This document shows, in pieces, positions 17,601 through 26,090 of a stretch of DNA of 64,000 nucleotides. Each line of letters begins with the position of its first letter. Position 1 is the first letter of the stretch. This DNA is from Cerasibacillus quisquiliarum (GTDB taxonomy: Bacteria > Bacillota > Bacilli > Bacillales > Amphibacillaceae): the NCBI RefSeq assembly GCF_014202495.1, contig NZ_JACHHA010000003.1, forward strand, positions 1 to 64,000. The letters run 5' to 3'. The position numbers and the translations under genes were made by a program. Below the pieces are notes generated by a model, which made no database searches, was not told the origin of the DNA, and worked only from the letters and a program-made list of their open reading frames with translations.

Positions 17601-18097
17601 CAAAAGTATTTTTAGATTTTCATAAATTTCAGCAGCAATATGGTGATGTATCAACACTTGATACACCAACATTTTTCTATGGAATGCGTCTCGGTGAAGA
17701 AATAGAGGTAGAAATAGAAAAAGGAAAAACATTATTTGTTAAACTCATTTCTATTTCAGAACCACGTTCGAACGGAACGCGTGTCGTATATTTTGAGTTG
17801 AATGGTCAACCTAGAGAAGTGATTATTGAAGATAAAAGCATTGAATCAACAGTTGCTATGACGCCTAAAGCGGAGCAGGGAAATGAGAAACATATCGGTG
17901 CAACAATGCCAGGCACTGTTATTAAGGTGATGTGTGAACCAGGCCAAAAGGTGGAAAAAGGAGATTATTTAATGATTACTGAAGCAATGAAAATGGAAAC
18001 AACTGTGCAAGCTCCATTTTCAGGCGTCATTAAAGATGTTCATGTAAAAGCACAAGATGCGATATCTGTTGGTGATTTGCTAATTGAATTTAAATAA
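14657..18097 (+). CDS. pyc: Pyruvate carboxylase
   Basis: Biotin enzyme making oxaloacetate from pyruvate and bicarbonate (anaplerosis). 1146 aa, complete. The biotin carboxylase domain spans about 1-455, with the glycine loop GGGGRGMR and HIEVQIIGD. The carboxyltransferase domain is about 535-830, opening TDTTFRDAHQSLLATR, with the metal ligands HLHTHDTSG. The biotinyl domain holds EAMKME with acceptor Lys1112. ATG 14657 lies inside the end of ftsW, with GAGGGGGAAG just upstream. The paired CcpN boxes ahead of ftsW suggest carbon-source control. Confidence 0.97.
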   Translation: MVKLNRFKKIMVANRGEIAIRIFRACAELNIRTVAIYSKEDTGSYHRYKADEAYLIGEGKKPIDAYLDIEGIIELAKQVEVDAIHPGYGFLSENIEFAKRCEEEGIAFIGPKSEHLHMFGDKVRARTQAINAGIPVIPGSDGPVNSLDEVEAFGKKHGYPIIIKATLGGGGRGMRIVRNENNLREAFERAKSEAKAAFGNDEVYVEKLIENPKHIEVQIIGDNEGNIVHLYERDCSVQRRHQKLVEVAPSISISEHLREEICQASVKLMKHVGYVNAGTVEFLVKGNDFYFIEVNPRVQVEHTITEMITGIDIVQTQIKVADGHALHSSTVGIPKQEDIKPWGYAIQSRVTTEDPLNNFMPDTGKINVYRSSGGFGVRLDAGNGFQGAEISPYYDSLLVKVSTWALTFEQAVQKMVRNLREFRIRGIKTNIPFLENVMLHEKFLSGAYNTTFVDESPELFVFPKRKNRGTKMLTYIADTTVNGFEGITKEKKPYFEPLPVPKTESLSFESGTKQILDKHGPEGVAKWMKEQSEVLLTDTTFRDAHQSLLATRIRTKDLVTIAEPTAKLLPNLFSVEMWGGATFDVAYRFLKEDPWERLLKIRKKMPNILLQMLLRASNAVGYKNYPDNLIEQFVSKSAQAGIDVFRIFDSLNWVDNMIPAIKAVRESGKIAEASICYTGDILDPTRSKYDLDYYKDLAKQLEANGAHVLGIKDMAGLLKPEAAFQLITTLKETVDIPIHLHTHDTSGNGILTYKRAIDAGVDAVDVACSSMAGLTSQPSAQSLFYALEGTERQPNINIEAYEQLSQYWEHVRTYYKPFESGMKSPHTEIYMHEMPGGQYSNLQQQAKAVGLGDRWNDVKSMYRRVNDMFGDLVKVTPSSKVVGDMALFMVQNNLTEDDVYDKGETIDFPVSVIEFFQGYLGQPYQGFPQELQRIILKGKKPITKRPGELMEPVDFRQMRDMLFKQLDRQITSFDLIAYALYPKVFLDFHKFQQQYGDVSTLDTPTFFYGMRLGEEIEVEIEKGKTLFVKLISISEPRSNGTRVVYFELNGQPREVIIEDKSIESTVAMTPKAEQGNEKHIGATMPGTVIKVMCEPGQKVEKGDYLMITEAMKMETTVQAPFSGVIKDVHVKAQDAISVGDLLIEFK

Positions 18098-18132
18098 AAA
18101 ATCAGGAGCAAGTAATTTGCTCCTGATTTTTT
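18096..18132. terminator. Bidirectional terminator pyc/ctaA
   Basis: Sixteen-bp perfect stem with a 5-nt loop (18096-18111 with 18117-18132), A-rich 5' and T-rich 3'. It ends both convergent genes. Confidence 0.92.
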
Positions 18133-19051
18133 ATTTGATTTTTTCTAAAGACATACTTCGTGATGCAAGTAAGATAAAATAACATAACAGTGCAAAATAA
18201 CATGAAATAACAAGTGCATGTAAAAGGGCAATACCTAGATTTAAAAGAGTAAATATGATTAAAGCTCCAAAGAAAACTTGAAGTATGATGAGAACAATCA
18301 TAGTGATAGAGCCTATGTACATGAATTGATTTTGACCATATGATTTAATAAGTCTAACAAAAAAAGATATGGTCCATAATAATAGTATACCTGCTGTTAA
18401 ACGGTGCCCCATCTGAACGAACTGTTCAAAGCTGTAACTTGAAATATTAAATGGTGCATTATTGAAACAGAATGGCCAATCTTTACAAACTAAATTTGCT
18501 TCCGTGTGGCGAACGAGTGCTCCAGTATACACGGTAATTAATGTATACATTGTTAGTAAGTAAATTTCTATTCGGTGTTTTTTTCGTATGATTAAATTGG
18601 ATGTATCTAATTTTTTATCCACTTCAAATATGAGTAACATTAATAAAAAAACAGATGCAAATGAAATTAGTGAAATACCAAAATGAAGTGCTAATACAAA
18701 ATCAGATTGACCCCAGACAACTGCAGCCGCTCCAATGAGTCCTTGGAAAATGAGAAATACAACCGATACTATAGAAAGAAATTTCACTTCACGAATATGT
18801 CCGATATGTTTCCAAGCTAAGTATGCTAGGACAAGAATGATCATTCCACCAATACCTGAAACAATACGATGACTTAATTCAATCACAAGTTCCAGAGTGA
18901 TTTCTGATGGAATAAGTTCACCATGACATAATGGCCAACTTTTACCACAGCCGTCGCCAGAGTCTGTCTTGGTCACTAGAGCACCGCCTAATAATATAAA
19001 TACCATTATTGAATTAGCTAATACAGATAGCCACTTTAAAGTTCTTACCAT
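18131..19051 (-). CDS. ctaA: Heme A synthase
   Basis: Membrane enzyme oxidising heme O to heme A for the aa3/caa3 oxidase. 306 aa from the ATG at 19051, the same length as B. subtilis CtaA; the longer frame starts inside the AAAGAGG SD. Eight membrane helices. Conserved heme-ligand His residues occur in ELSHRIVSG, LALHFGISL, QMGHRLTAG and ALLHALVIS. Cys pairs are visible in DGCGKSWPLC and VCKDWPFC. Divergent from ctaB. Confidence 0.95.
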   Translation of the reverse strand: MVRTLKWLSVLANSIMVFILLGGALVTKTDSGDGCGKSWPLCHGELIPSEITLELVIELSHRIVSGIGGMIILVLAYLAWKHIGHIREVKFLSIVSVVFLIFQGLIGAAAVVWGQSDFVLALHFGISLISFASVFLLMLLIFEVDKKLDTSNLIIRKKHRIEIYLLTMYTLITVYTGALVRHTEANLVCKDWPFCFNNAPFNISSYSFEQFVQMGHRLTAGILLLWTISFFVRLIKSYGQNQFMYIGSITMIVLIILQVFFGALIIFTLLNLGIALLHALVISCYFALLCYFILLASRSMSLEKIK

Positions 19052-19576
19052 ATAAATGCCTCTTTCCAACTATACAAATTAAATTAATATTAGCCTGTTT
19101 TCAATAATAATATTAGTGAATACGATAAAGCAAATAAATCGTCCTAAAAAGTGATAGATGTCACGAAATTGTTACACATTCATGACATTACATCATTTAC
19201 ATAGTGAAAAAAGGCGAAAACACTTGCAAAATGATGCTGAGTTTGCTAGAAATAATGTAGGGGAACTTTGCAATAGTAAATTGACAACATGGAAAAGGGG
19301 TCATACATACAGAAACACAATAAAAAGTACACTTTAGCGTCAATTTTCGTGTCTTAACGCCAACTTCACAATATTGACACAATCATTGTAATAATGAACA
19401 AAATGTGAACCAGATTTATGTTGAATATTTTGACAACGTACGGGCTATGTAAAAGTTCTGTTATCCAAATTGATCAAATACTAATTCGTAAGTAAACTCA
19501 CTTTGTTTTATGTTTAACAAGAAATTTTATAACATGTTTGGTTATACTAACAATTTGAAGGGGGGATTTAAACAAT
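19052..19576. other. Divergent ctaA-ctaB intergenic region
   Basis: 525 bp without a gene, AT-rich. Three TTGACA hexamers on the plus strand (19281, 19374, 19430) lack well-placed -10 partners. TATACT at 19543-19548 is 28 bp before the ctaB start and is the best -10 for ctaB. B. subtilis controls this region through ResD and CcpA. I see loose TTGTGAA-type elements, but none I would call a site. Confidence 0.45.
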
Positions 19577-20509
19577 TTGATTCAGACAGAAACAGCTCCC
19601 AGCGAAGAGATAAAGTCCACTTCAATTGATAGACGATCAACATGGATAGCTGAACTAAAGGCATTGATCAAAATAGGCATTGTAAATTCCAATTTAATCA
19701 CGACCTTTGTCGGATTTTGGTTAGCACTCCAGTTTACAAATCAATCATTTTTACAAAATATTTATACATTGTTGTTAACAATGTTAGGAACAGCATTTGT
19801 TATAGCGGGAGGTGCGACATTAAATAATTGGTACGATGCCGATATTGATCCAATTATGACTCGAACCCAAAAAAGACCAACAGTTACAGGAAGAATACCA
19901 TTAAAAACTGCGCTAATTATTGGTGTCACTCTATCTGTTATTGGTCATGTATTGTTATTGTTTGTAAGTTTAGAAGCAACTTTATGGGCGTTCGCCGGAT
20001 GGTTTACGTATGTTGTTCTTTATACAATGTGGTCTAAAAGACGATATACGCTCAACACAATTGTTGGTAGCTTTTCAGGAGCTGTACCACCATTAATAGG
20101 TTGGGCTGCTATTAATCAGGAGTTTCATATCGTACCAATCACATTGTTTCTTATAATGTTTATTTGGCAAATACCACATTTTCTAGCTCTTGCTATGAAG
20201 AAAAGCGAAGAATATAAAAAAGCGCAAGTTCCTATGCTTCCAGCAGTTTATGGTTTCGATATGACAAAACGTCAAATTGTCATATATATAGCCTGTTTGT
20301 TACCATTACCATTCTTTCTATTTCCCTTAGGTAAGTCATTTCTAATCATTGCAACGGTTCTAAATATTGGATGGCTCATAATGGGAATAGGTGGTTTCTT
20401 TACAAAAAATGATTTGAAATGGGCAAATATGATATTCGTTTATTCATTAAACTATTTGACGATACTATTCATAACAATGGCAGTTGTAACAATTAAATTC
20501 CCCTTTTAA
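19577..20509 (+). CDS. ctaB: Protoheme IX farnesyltransferase (heme O synthase)
   Basis: UbiA-family prenyltransferase adding farnesyl to heme B. 310 aa, about nine membrane helices. It contains the first Asp motif NNWYDADIDPIMTRTQKRP (about 87-105) and the second motif YTMWSKRRYTLN with IPHFLALAMKK. TTG start behind an AAGGGGGG SD; no nearer ATG exists. First gene of ctaBCDEFG and divergent from ctaA, as in B. subtilis. Confidence 0.95.
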   Translation: MIQTETAPSEEIKSTSIDRRSTWIAELKALIKIGIVNSNLITTFVGFWLALQFTNQSFLQNIYTLLLTMLGTAFVIAGGATLNNWYDADIDPIMTRTQKRPTVTGRIPLKTALIIGVTLSVIGHVLLLFVSLEATLWAFAGWFTYVVLYTMWSKRRYTLNTIVGSFSGAVPPLIGWAAINQEFHIVPITLFLIMFIWQIPHFLALAMKKSEEYKKAQVPMLPAVYGFDMTKRQIVIYIACLLPLPFFLFPLGKSFLIIATVLNIGWLIMGIGGFFTKNDLKWANMIFVYSLNYLTILFITMAVVTIKFPF

Positions 20510-20568
20510 ATTGTCATTCTTATTGAGTAGAGCATACACATGTAAATGATGAAAGAGAGGTATACAAA

Positions 20569-21624
20569 ATGAAAGGTTGGATGGGTAAAATCAAAGCTCT
20601 CGCGTTAATGAGCTTTATGGCGGTCCTATTAACAGGCTGCGGAAAAGAAAACCTTACTGCTCTTGTACCTAAAGGATATGGGGCAGAAGAATCAATGAAA
20701 CTAATTATCCTTACGACAGTTATTATGGGTGGCGTATTTTTAGTAGTAATAGTCGTTTTAGCTTATGTCTTAATTCGCTTCCGAAGAAAAAAAGGTCAAG
20801 AAAACTACATTCCTAAACAAGTGGAAGGAAGCAAAACATTAGAGACAATTTGGACTATTATCCCAATTATTCTTGTCATTATTATGGCGGTCCCAACAAC
20901 ACTTATTTCATTTGATTTAGCTGATGCAAGTGATAGTAAAGATCATATAAATATAGATGTTACAGGTAATCAGTATTGGTGGCACTTTAACTATCAAGAT
21001 GAAGACATTCAAACGAGTCAAGATTTATATATTCCAGTAGGAGAAAAGGTCTATTTGAATATGATATCTAGTGATGTTATTCACTCGTTCTGGGTACCAT
21101 CAATTAGTGGAAAAATGGACGTTAACCCTGAAAATACAAACACAATGTATATAGAAGCATATGAAGAAGGCGTCTACTGGGGTAAATGTGCAGAGTTATG
21201 TGGTCCAAGTCACTCATTAATGGACTTTAAAGTGATTGTAGTAAGTAAAGAAGAATATGAGCAATGGGTAGCTGATATGAAAAACTACGATCCAGAAAAA
21301 GATGAACCAGAAAGTGCTGTTGCAAAAGAAGGTAAAGACTTATTTGAAGAAAATAATTGTATGGCCTGTCATGCTATTGGTTCATCACCAGTAGAAGTAG
21401 GACCGAACTTAACAAACTTCGGAAATCGTACAAAAATTGCTGGTTTTAAAGAGCCTACTAAAGAAAATTTAGTAGACTGGTTAAAAGATCCTGAAGAAAT
21501 AAAACCAGGTAACTTAATGACTGGTAAGTATCCACAGCTAAATGATGATGAAGCTGAAAAAATTGCAGAATATCTCATGCAATTAAAAGTAACGGATGTT
21601 ACGCCTGAAAGTGTCAATAATTAA
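20569..21624 (+). CDS. ctaC: Cytochrome caa3 oxidase subunit II
   Basis: Lipoprotein (lipobox LLTGC, Cys24) with two N-terminal membrane helices (about 45-68 and 92-115). The CuA cupredoxin domain has His172, Cys207, Cys211, His215 and Met218 in CAELCGPSHSLM. A fused cytochrome c domain carries CMACH (Cys264, Cys267, His268) near residue 264, which defines the caa3 type that accepts electrons from cytochrome c. 351 aa. Confidence 0.97.
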   Translation: MKGWMGKIKALALMSFMAVLLTGCGKENLTALVPKGYGAEESMKLIILTTVIMGGVFLVVIVVLAYVLIRFRRKKGQENYIPKQVEGSKTLETIWTIIPIILVIIMAVPTTLISFDLADASDSKDHINIDVTGNQYWWHFNYQDEDIQTSQDLYIPVGEKVYLNMISSDVIHSFWVPSISGKMDVNPENTNTMYIEAYEEGVYWGKCAELCGPSHSLMDFKVIVVSKEEYEQWVADMKNYDPEKDEPESAVAKEGKDLFEENNCMACHAIGSSPVEVGPNLTNFGNRTKIAGFKEPTKENLVDWLKDPEEIKPGNLMTGKYPQLNDDEAEKIAEYLMQLKVTDVTPESVNN

Positions 21625-21660
21625 TTTTAACTACTAGAATGATTTAGGGAGGTTAAATCT

Positions 21661-23532
21661 GTGAGTATAGCAGTTAGTGAAAGCAGTGTAAAAGCACAGA
21701 AAAGAAGTATCGGTGCTGTACTGTGGGATTATTTAACGACTGTCGATCATTTGAAGATTGCTCATTTATATATTTTTGGTGGAGCATTTTTCTTCATTCT
21801 CGGTGGTATTGAAGCGCTTATTATTAGAATTCAATTATTAGTACCAGAAAATGACTTCGTAACAGCAGGATTTTATAATGAAGTCATTACAATGCATGGT
21901 ACAACAATGATATTTTTAGCGGCAATGCCGATATTACTTGGTTTAATGAATGCGATTATGCCACTTCAAATAGGAGCGCGTGATGTAGCATTTCCATTTT
22001 TAAACGCACTCGGTGTATGGTTATTTATCTTAGGAGGTCTGTTACTTAATTTAAGTTGGTTTTTTGGTGGCGCACCTGATGCTGGATGGACTGCATATGC
22101 ACCACTTTCTACTACTTCACCAGGTCATGGTGTCGACTATTATGTGATGGGTCTACAGCTTGCTGGTGCTGGTACATTAATGAGTGGAATCAACTTCTTA
22201 GTTACGATTATTAACATGCGTGCACCAGGAATGACATATATGCGCATGCCGCTATTCACATGGACAACATTTATTACAAGTATCTTAATTCTGTTTGCAT
22301 TCCCAGCATTAACAGTTGGATTATTCTTATTACAGTTTGACCGTATGTTCGGTGCTGCATTCTTTGACGTTGCACTCGGCGGTAACACAATTATTTGGCA
22401 GCATTTATTCTGGATATTCGGTCACCCAGAAGTTTATATATTAATCTTGCCTGTGTTTGGGGCATTTAGTGAAATATTCTCTACTTTTTCTAAGAAGCGT
22501 ATTTTTGGTTATACTTCAATGATATTTGCAACGATGTTAATTGCATTTTTAGGATTTATGGTATGGGCTCACCATATGTTTACAGTAGGTATGGGGCCAA
22601 TTGCTAACACTATTTTCTCTGTTGCAACGATGGCAATTGCTGTTCCAACAGGAATAAAAATCTTTAACTGGCTTGCAACGATGTGGGGTGGAAGTGTCAA
22701 ACTTAACTCTGCTATGATGTGGGCGATTGGATTTATTCCATCATTTACTATTGGTGGAATGACAGGTATCATGGTTGCAACAGTTGCAGCTGACTATCAG
22801 TACCATGATACGTATTTTGTTATTGCACACTTCCACTATACAATTGTTGGTGGAACTGTAATGGGTATTTTCGCGGGATTAACATATTGGTGGCCAAAAA
22901 TCTTTGGTCGAGTGTTAAACGAAACGCTAGGACAAATTACATTCTGGACATTCTTTATCGGTTTCCATATGACGTTCTTTATCCAACACTTCCTTGGATT
23001 AATGGGAATGCCACGCCGTTACTGGGTATTCTTAGAAGATCAAGGTTTAGATACTGGAAACTTGATTAGTTCAATTGGTGCATTTTTAATGGCTGTTGGG
23101 GTTATCGTGTTTATCATAAATGCCATTTATGTGTGGTTAAAAGGTGAAAAAGCAGCTAATGACCCATGGGATGGTCGTACATTAGAGTGGACAACAGCTT
23201 CACCACCAGAACATTACAACTGGAAGCAAACACCTTTAATTCGTGGATTAGATTGCCTGTGGTTAGAGAAAACTGAAGGTAACGGAAAGATGATTCCAGC
23301 ACATCCACTTAAAGATATTCATATGCCAAACGGATCAATTTTACCATTTATTATGTCTGTCGGATTTTTCATCGCTGGGCTTGGCTTTATTTACCAAACA
23401 GACAATAAATTATGGTATATCGCTCTTTTCGGTGGTATGGCAATTTCATTACTAGCTATGCTTGTTAGATCTGTTCAGGATGATCTAGGACATTATATTA
23501 CGAAAGAGGAATTAAAAGGGGAGGCTGAGTAA
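21661..23532 (+). CDS. ctaD: Cytochrome caa3 oxidase subunit I
   Basis: Heme-copper oxidase catalytic subunit, 623 aa, GTG start after GGGAGG. Proton-pumping A-type features are visible: heme-ligand His in MHGTTM, HPEVYILILP with the cross-linked His-Tyr pair, AHHMF for CuB, and the heme a/a3 ligands in AHFHYTIVGG. The C-terminal extension typical of Bacillus CtaD is present. It lies 36 bp after ctaC and 2 bp before ctaE. Confidence 0.97.
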   Translation: MSIAVSESSVKAQKRSIGAVLWDYLTTVDHLKIAHLYIFGGAFFFILGGIEALIIRIQLLVPENDFVTAGFYNEVITMHGTTMIFLAAMPILLGLMNAIMPLQIGARDVAFPFLNALGVWLFILGGLLLNLSWFFGGAPDAGWTAYAPLSTTSPGHGVDYYVMGLQLAGAGTLMSGINFLVTIINMRAPGMTYMRMPLFTWTTFITSILILFAFPALTVGLFLLQFDRMFGAAFFDVALGGNTIIWQHLFWIFGHPEVYILILPVFGAFSEIFSTFSKKRIFGYTSMIFATMLIAFLGFMVWAHHMFTVGMGPIANTIFSVATMAIAVPTGIKIFNWLATMWGGSVKLNSAMMWAIGFIPSFTIGGMTGIMVATVAADYQYHDTYFVIAHFHYTIVGGTVMGIFAGLTYWWPKIFGRVLNETLGQITFWTFFIGFHMTFFIQHFLGLMGMPRRYWVFLEDQGLDTGNLISSIGAFLMAVGVIVFIINAIYVWLKGEKAANDPWDGRTLEWTTASPPEHYNWKQTPLIRGLDCLWLEKTEGNGKMIPAHPLKDIHMPNGSILPFIMSVGFFIAGLGFIYQTDNKLWYIALFGGMAISLLAMLVRSVQDDLGHYITKEELKGEAE

Positions 23533-23534
23533 AC

Positions 23535-24158
23535 ATGAATCATGATCAGTTATTAAATCCAAAATCATTACCACATTCACCTGAAAAGGCCACCCTTGAA
23601 GGTAAAAATAAATTTCTTGGTTTATGGTTTTTCCTTGGCGGTGAAACAGTATTATTTGCAAGTTTATTCGGTACTTTCATCGCACTTAGAAACTCAACAG
23701 CAGGAGGTCCATCGTCCGAAGAACTCTTCGGACTGGAACTCGTCTTTATTATGACTGTTCTATTACTAACAAGCTCATTAACTAGTGTTTACGCTATGTA
23801 TCACATGAGAAATCATGATTTTAAAAAGATGCAATTATGGCTTGGGATTACAGGTTTACTAGGTCTTAGCTTTTTAGGGTTAGAGATTTATGAGTTTACA
23901 CATTATATTACGGAGTATGGTTTTACATTCCGTTCTTCTGCATTTGGATCTGCTTTCTACACGTTAGTTGGCTTCCATGGGGGACACGTAACGTTTGGAA
24001 TTGCTTGGTTAATTGTCATTATGATTCGCAATGCGAGAAGAGGACTCAACTTATACAACGCACCGAAATTTAATACATTTAGCTTATACTGGCATTATAT
24101 TGATGTCGTATGGGTCTTTGTATTTACTGTTGTATACTTAATGGGAAAGGTGGGTTAA
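23535..24158 (+). CDS. ctaE: Cytochrome caa3 oxidase subunit III
   Basis: 207-aa subunit with five predicted helices. Conserved elements include GLWFFLGGETVLFASLF near the N-terminus, LVGFHGGHVTFGI and YWHYIDVVWVFVFTVVYL at the C-terminus, the subunit III signature. Stabilises subunit I. ATG begins 2 bp after the ctaD stop, with GGGGAGG as SD inside ctaD. Confidence 0.96.
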   Translation: MNHDQLLNPKSLPHSPEKATLEGKNKFLGLWFFLGGETVLFASLFGTFIALRNSTAGGPSSEELFGLELVFIMTVLLLTSSLTSVYAMYHMRNHDFKKMQLWLGITGLLGLSFLGLEIYEFTHYITEYGFTFRSSAFGSAFYTLVGFHGGHVTFGIAWLIVIMIRNARRGLNLYNAPKFNTFSLYWHYIDVVWVFVFTVVYLMGKVG

Positions 24159-24161
24159 GTC

Positions 24162-24485
24162 GTGACAGAAAACACCAATACCAACCAATTAACTGATTAT
24201 CATAAGCAGAAAAATAAAGAAGAAATGAAACGCAATGTTATTTCTTTTGCCCTAATGATTGTTTCGACAATTATTGCTTTTGCAATTGTTGCAAGCGGAG
24301 TTATGGATCGAATCTTTGCAGTATTCCTGCTGTTTATACTAGCGACTGTTCAGGTTGCTTTCCAGTTTTTTTACTTTATGCATATGAAGGAAAAGGGACA
24401 TGCGTTGCCTGCTGTTATGATTATCGGGGGCACATGGGCAGCATTCTTAACTGTCTTTGGGTTAGTTGCTGCTGTTTGGTGGTAA
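24162..24485 (+). CDS. ctaF: Cytochrome caa3 oxidase subunit IVB
   Basis: 107-aa small oxidase subunit with three membrane helices (about 25-45, 50-71, 79-105). It has the motif FQFFYFMHMKEKGH between helices 2 and 3, typical of the COX4-like prokaryotic family. GTG start 3 bp after ctaE. Followed by a strong terminator, so ctaG may have separate expression. Confidence 0.93.
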   Translation: MTENTNTNQLTDYHKQKNKEEMKRNVISFALMIVSTIIAFAIVASGVMDRIFAVFLLFILATVQVAFQFFYFMHMKEKGHALPAVMIIGGTWAAFLTVFGLVAAVWW

Positions 24486-24496
24486 CAGATTAAATT

Positions 24497-24531
24497 AAAA
24501 GAGATCAGGAATATGTCCTGGTCTCTTTTTA
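24497..24531 (+). terminator. Terminator after ctaF
   Basis: Fourteen-bp stem AAAAGAGATCAGGA/TCCTGGTCTCTTTT with a G-U pair, 4-5 nt loop and T run. Confidence 0.85.
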
Positions 24532-24645
24532 TGTTTGTAATTCGTCGTTATTTTGACAAATTAAACACATGAATATAGTGTAAATATGATGTATACTATA
24601 TGATGTATACTAGTAGGAATGATTCACATCTATGGAGATGATATT

Positions 24646-25557
24646 ATGTGGCTTGAGTTACAAATATTTGGATTCCGTGCTTTGTGGAGCCCTTATTTCT
24701 TTACCTTTGTCCTTGGTTTAAGTTTTCTTTATTATATCTTTACTGGTCCTTATCGCCATAAGATTGGAGGAGCGAATGTAGATAAGCCAACGGTAAAACA
24801 ACAAGTTCAATTTTACACAGCTATGATTATATTGTATATTGTAAAAGGATCGCCAGTTGATTTGCTATCTCATATTATGTTAACATTTCATATGACACAA
24901 ATGGCTTTATTATATTTAGCAGTTCCAATTTTAGTAATTAAATCTCTACCAAAATGGCTCTGGGAGAAAATTATTTATCAACCTTTTATTTTTCCAGTTT
25001 TGAATTTTTTAACGAAACCTATTATCGCTATTTTATTATTTAACGGCTTATTTTCTTTATATCATATACCACCAGTATTTGATTTTACAAAATCATCGAT
25101 CGTCGCACATACAATCAGTACATTAATTTTATTGTTTGCTGCTTTTATTATGTTTATGCCAGTCATGTCTCCAGTAAAGGAATTTGATCGTTTAAAACCA
25201 CTGGTTAAGATTTTCTATGTGTTTGGTAATGCTGTGTTAATTACGCCAGCATGTGCATTAATTATTTTTGCTGATGTACCATTATATGAAGCTTATACAG
25301 CCCATGGTGCTTGGATCCAGGCCCTTAGCCTTTGTGTTCCAGGTGATGTATTAATTGGTTTACCGTCACAACTATCTGGACCTGAAATGTTTTCACCGCT
25401 GAGCCTTTTAGATGATCAACAACTTGGTGGTATTATTATGAAAATCATACAAGAAATCACATACTTTATTATCTTGACACAAATTTTCTATGCTTGGTTT
25501 TCTGCGGATAAACTTAAGACAGATCCCGTACCAACGGATGCGCCAGAATCACAATAA
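24646..25557 (+). CDS. ctaG: Cytochrome oxidase assembly factor CtaG
   Basis: Seven-helix Caa3_CtaG-family protein needed for CuB insertion/assembly of the caa3 oxidase in B. subtilis. 303 aa from ATG 24646; the open frame reaches 24619, but GGAGATG (24633-24639) is the SD for 24646. Visible His-rich sites are FHMTQM, LYHIPPVFDF and AHGAWIQALSLCVPGDVLIG. N-terminus MWLELQIFGFRALWSPYF closely resembles family members. Confidence 0.94.
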   Translation: MWLELQIFGFRALWSPYFFTFVLGLSFLYYIFTGPYRHKIGGANVDKPTVKQQVQFYTAMIILYIVKGSPVDLLSHIMLTFHMTQMALLYLAVPILVIKSLPKWLWEKIIYQPFIFPVLNFLTKPIIAILLFNGLFSLYHIPPVFDFTKSSIVAHTISTLILLFAAFIMFMPVMSPVKEFDRLKPLVKIFYVFGNAVLITPACALIIFADVPLYEAYTAHGAWIQALSLCVPGDVLIGLPSQLSGPEMFSPLSLLDDQQLGGIIMKIIQEITYFIILTQIFYAWFSADKLKTDPVPTDAPESQ

Positions 25558-25581
25558 CAAATTGATAAGAGGGGAAGAGTA

Positions 25582-26043
25582 TTGAATATGCCAGTATTAC
25601 CAACAATTAGTACAGCCTTTATTATTATTAGTGCTATATTAGTGGCAATTGGTTGGATTTTGATTGTTAAAGATAAAAAAGCAGCTCATAAAAAGACGAT
25701 GATAGCAGCTGTAATAAGTGCGTTATTGTTTTTTATCATCTATTTATCTAGAACCGTTTTTATTGGAAATACAAGTTTCGGTGGACCAGATGATGTTAAA
25801 ATTTATTATACGATTTTCTTGTTCTTTCATATTTTCTTAGCAACAACGGGTGCTGTTTTTGGTATTGTCACATTAGTTTTAGCTTTCAAGAGAAATATTA
25901 AGAAACACGAAAAAATCGGTCCTATAACTAGCATTATTTGGTTCTTTACAGCCATTACAGGCGTAATGGTTTATCTTTTACTATATGTATTTTATAAAGG
26001 TGGAGACACAACAAGTTTAATTAAAGCAATCTTAGGAACATAA
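25582..26043 (+). CDS. ctaM: DUF420 protein, CtaM-like oxidase maturation factor
   Basis: 153-aa membrane protein with four predicted helices. The DUF420 signature includes the His/Lys pair in DKKAAHKKTM, a helix-2 YLSRTVF, FFHIFLATTGAVFGIVTLVLAF and HEKIGPITSIIWFFTAITGVMVY. In S. aureus the DUF420 protein CtaM is required for heme-copper oxidase maturation. Position 24 bp after ctaG supports that role. TTG 25582 or ATG 25588 could be the start after GAGGGGAAG. Confidence 0.85.
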   Translation: MNMPVLPTISTAFIIISAILVAIGWILIVKDKKAAHKKTMIAAVISALLFFIIYLSRTVFIGNTSFGGPDDVKIYYTIFLFFHIFLATTGAVFGIVTLVLAFKRNIKKHEKIGPITSIIWFFTAITGVMVYLLLYVFYKGGDTTSLIKAILGT

Positions 26044-26048
26044 ATTAC

Positions 26049-26087
26049 AATAAAAGGGTGTGGTAACCATTACCACACCCTTTTATT
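26049..26087. terminator. Bidirectional terminator after the DUF420 gene
   Basis: Eighteen-bp perfect stem with a 3-nt loop (26049-26066 with 26070-26087), between two convergent genes. Confidence 0.93.
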
Positions 26088-26090
26088 TTG

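Noticed and set aside
19281..19435. TTGACA hexamers in the ctaA-ctaB gap as promoters
   Set aside because: No -10 at acceptable spacing for any of the three.
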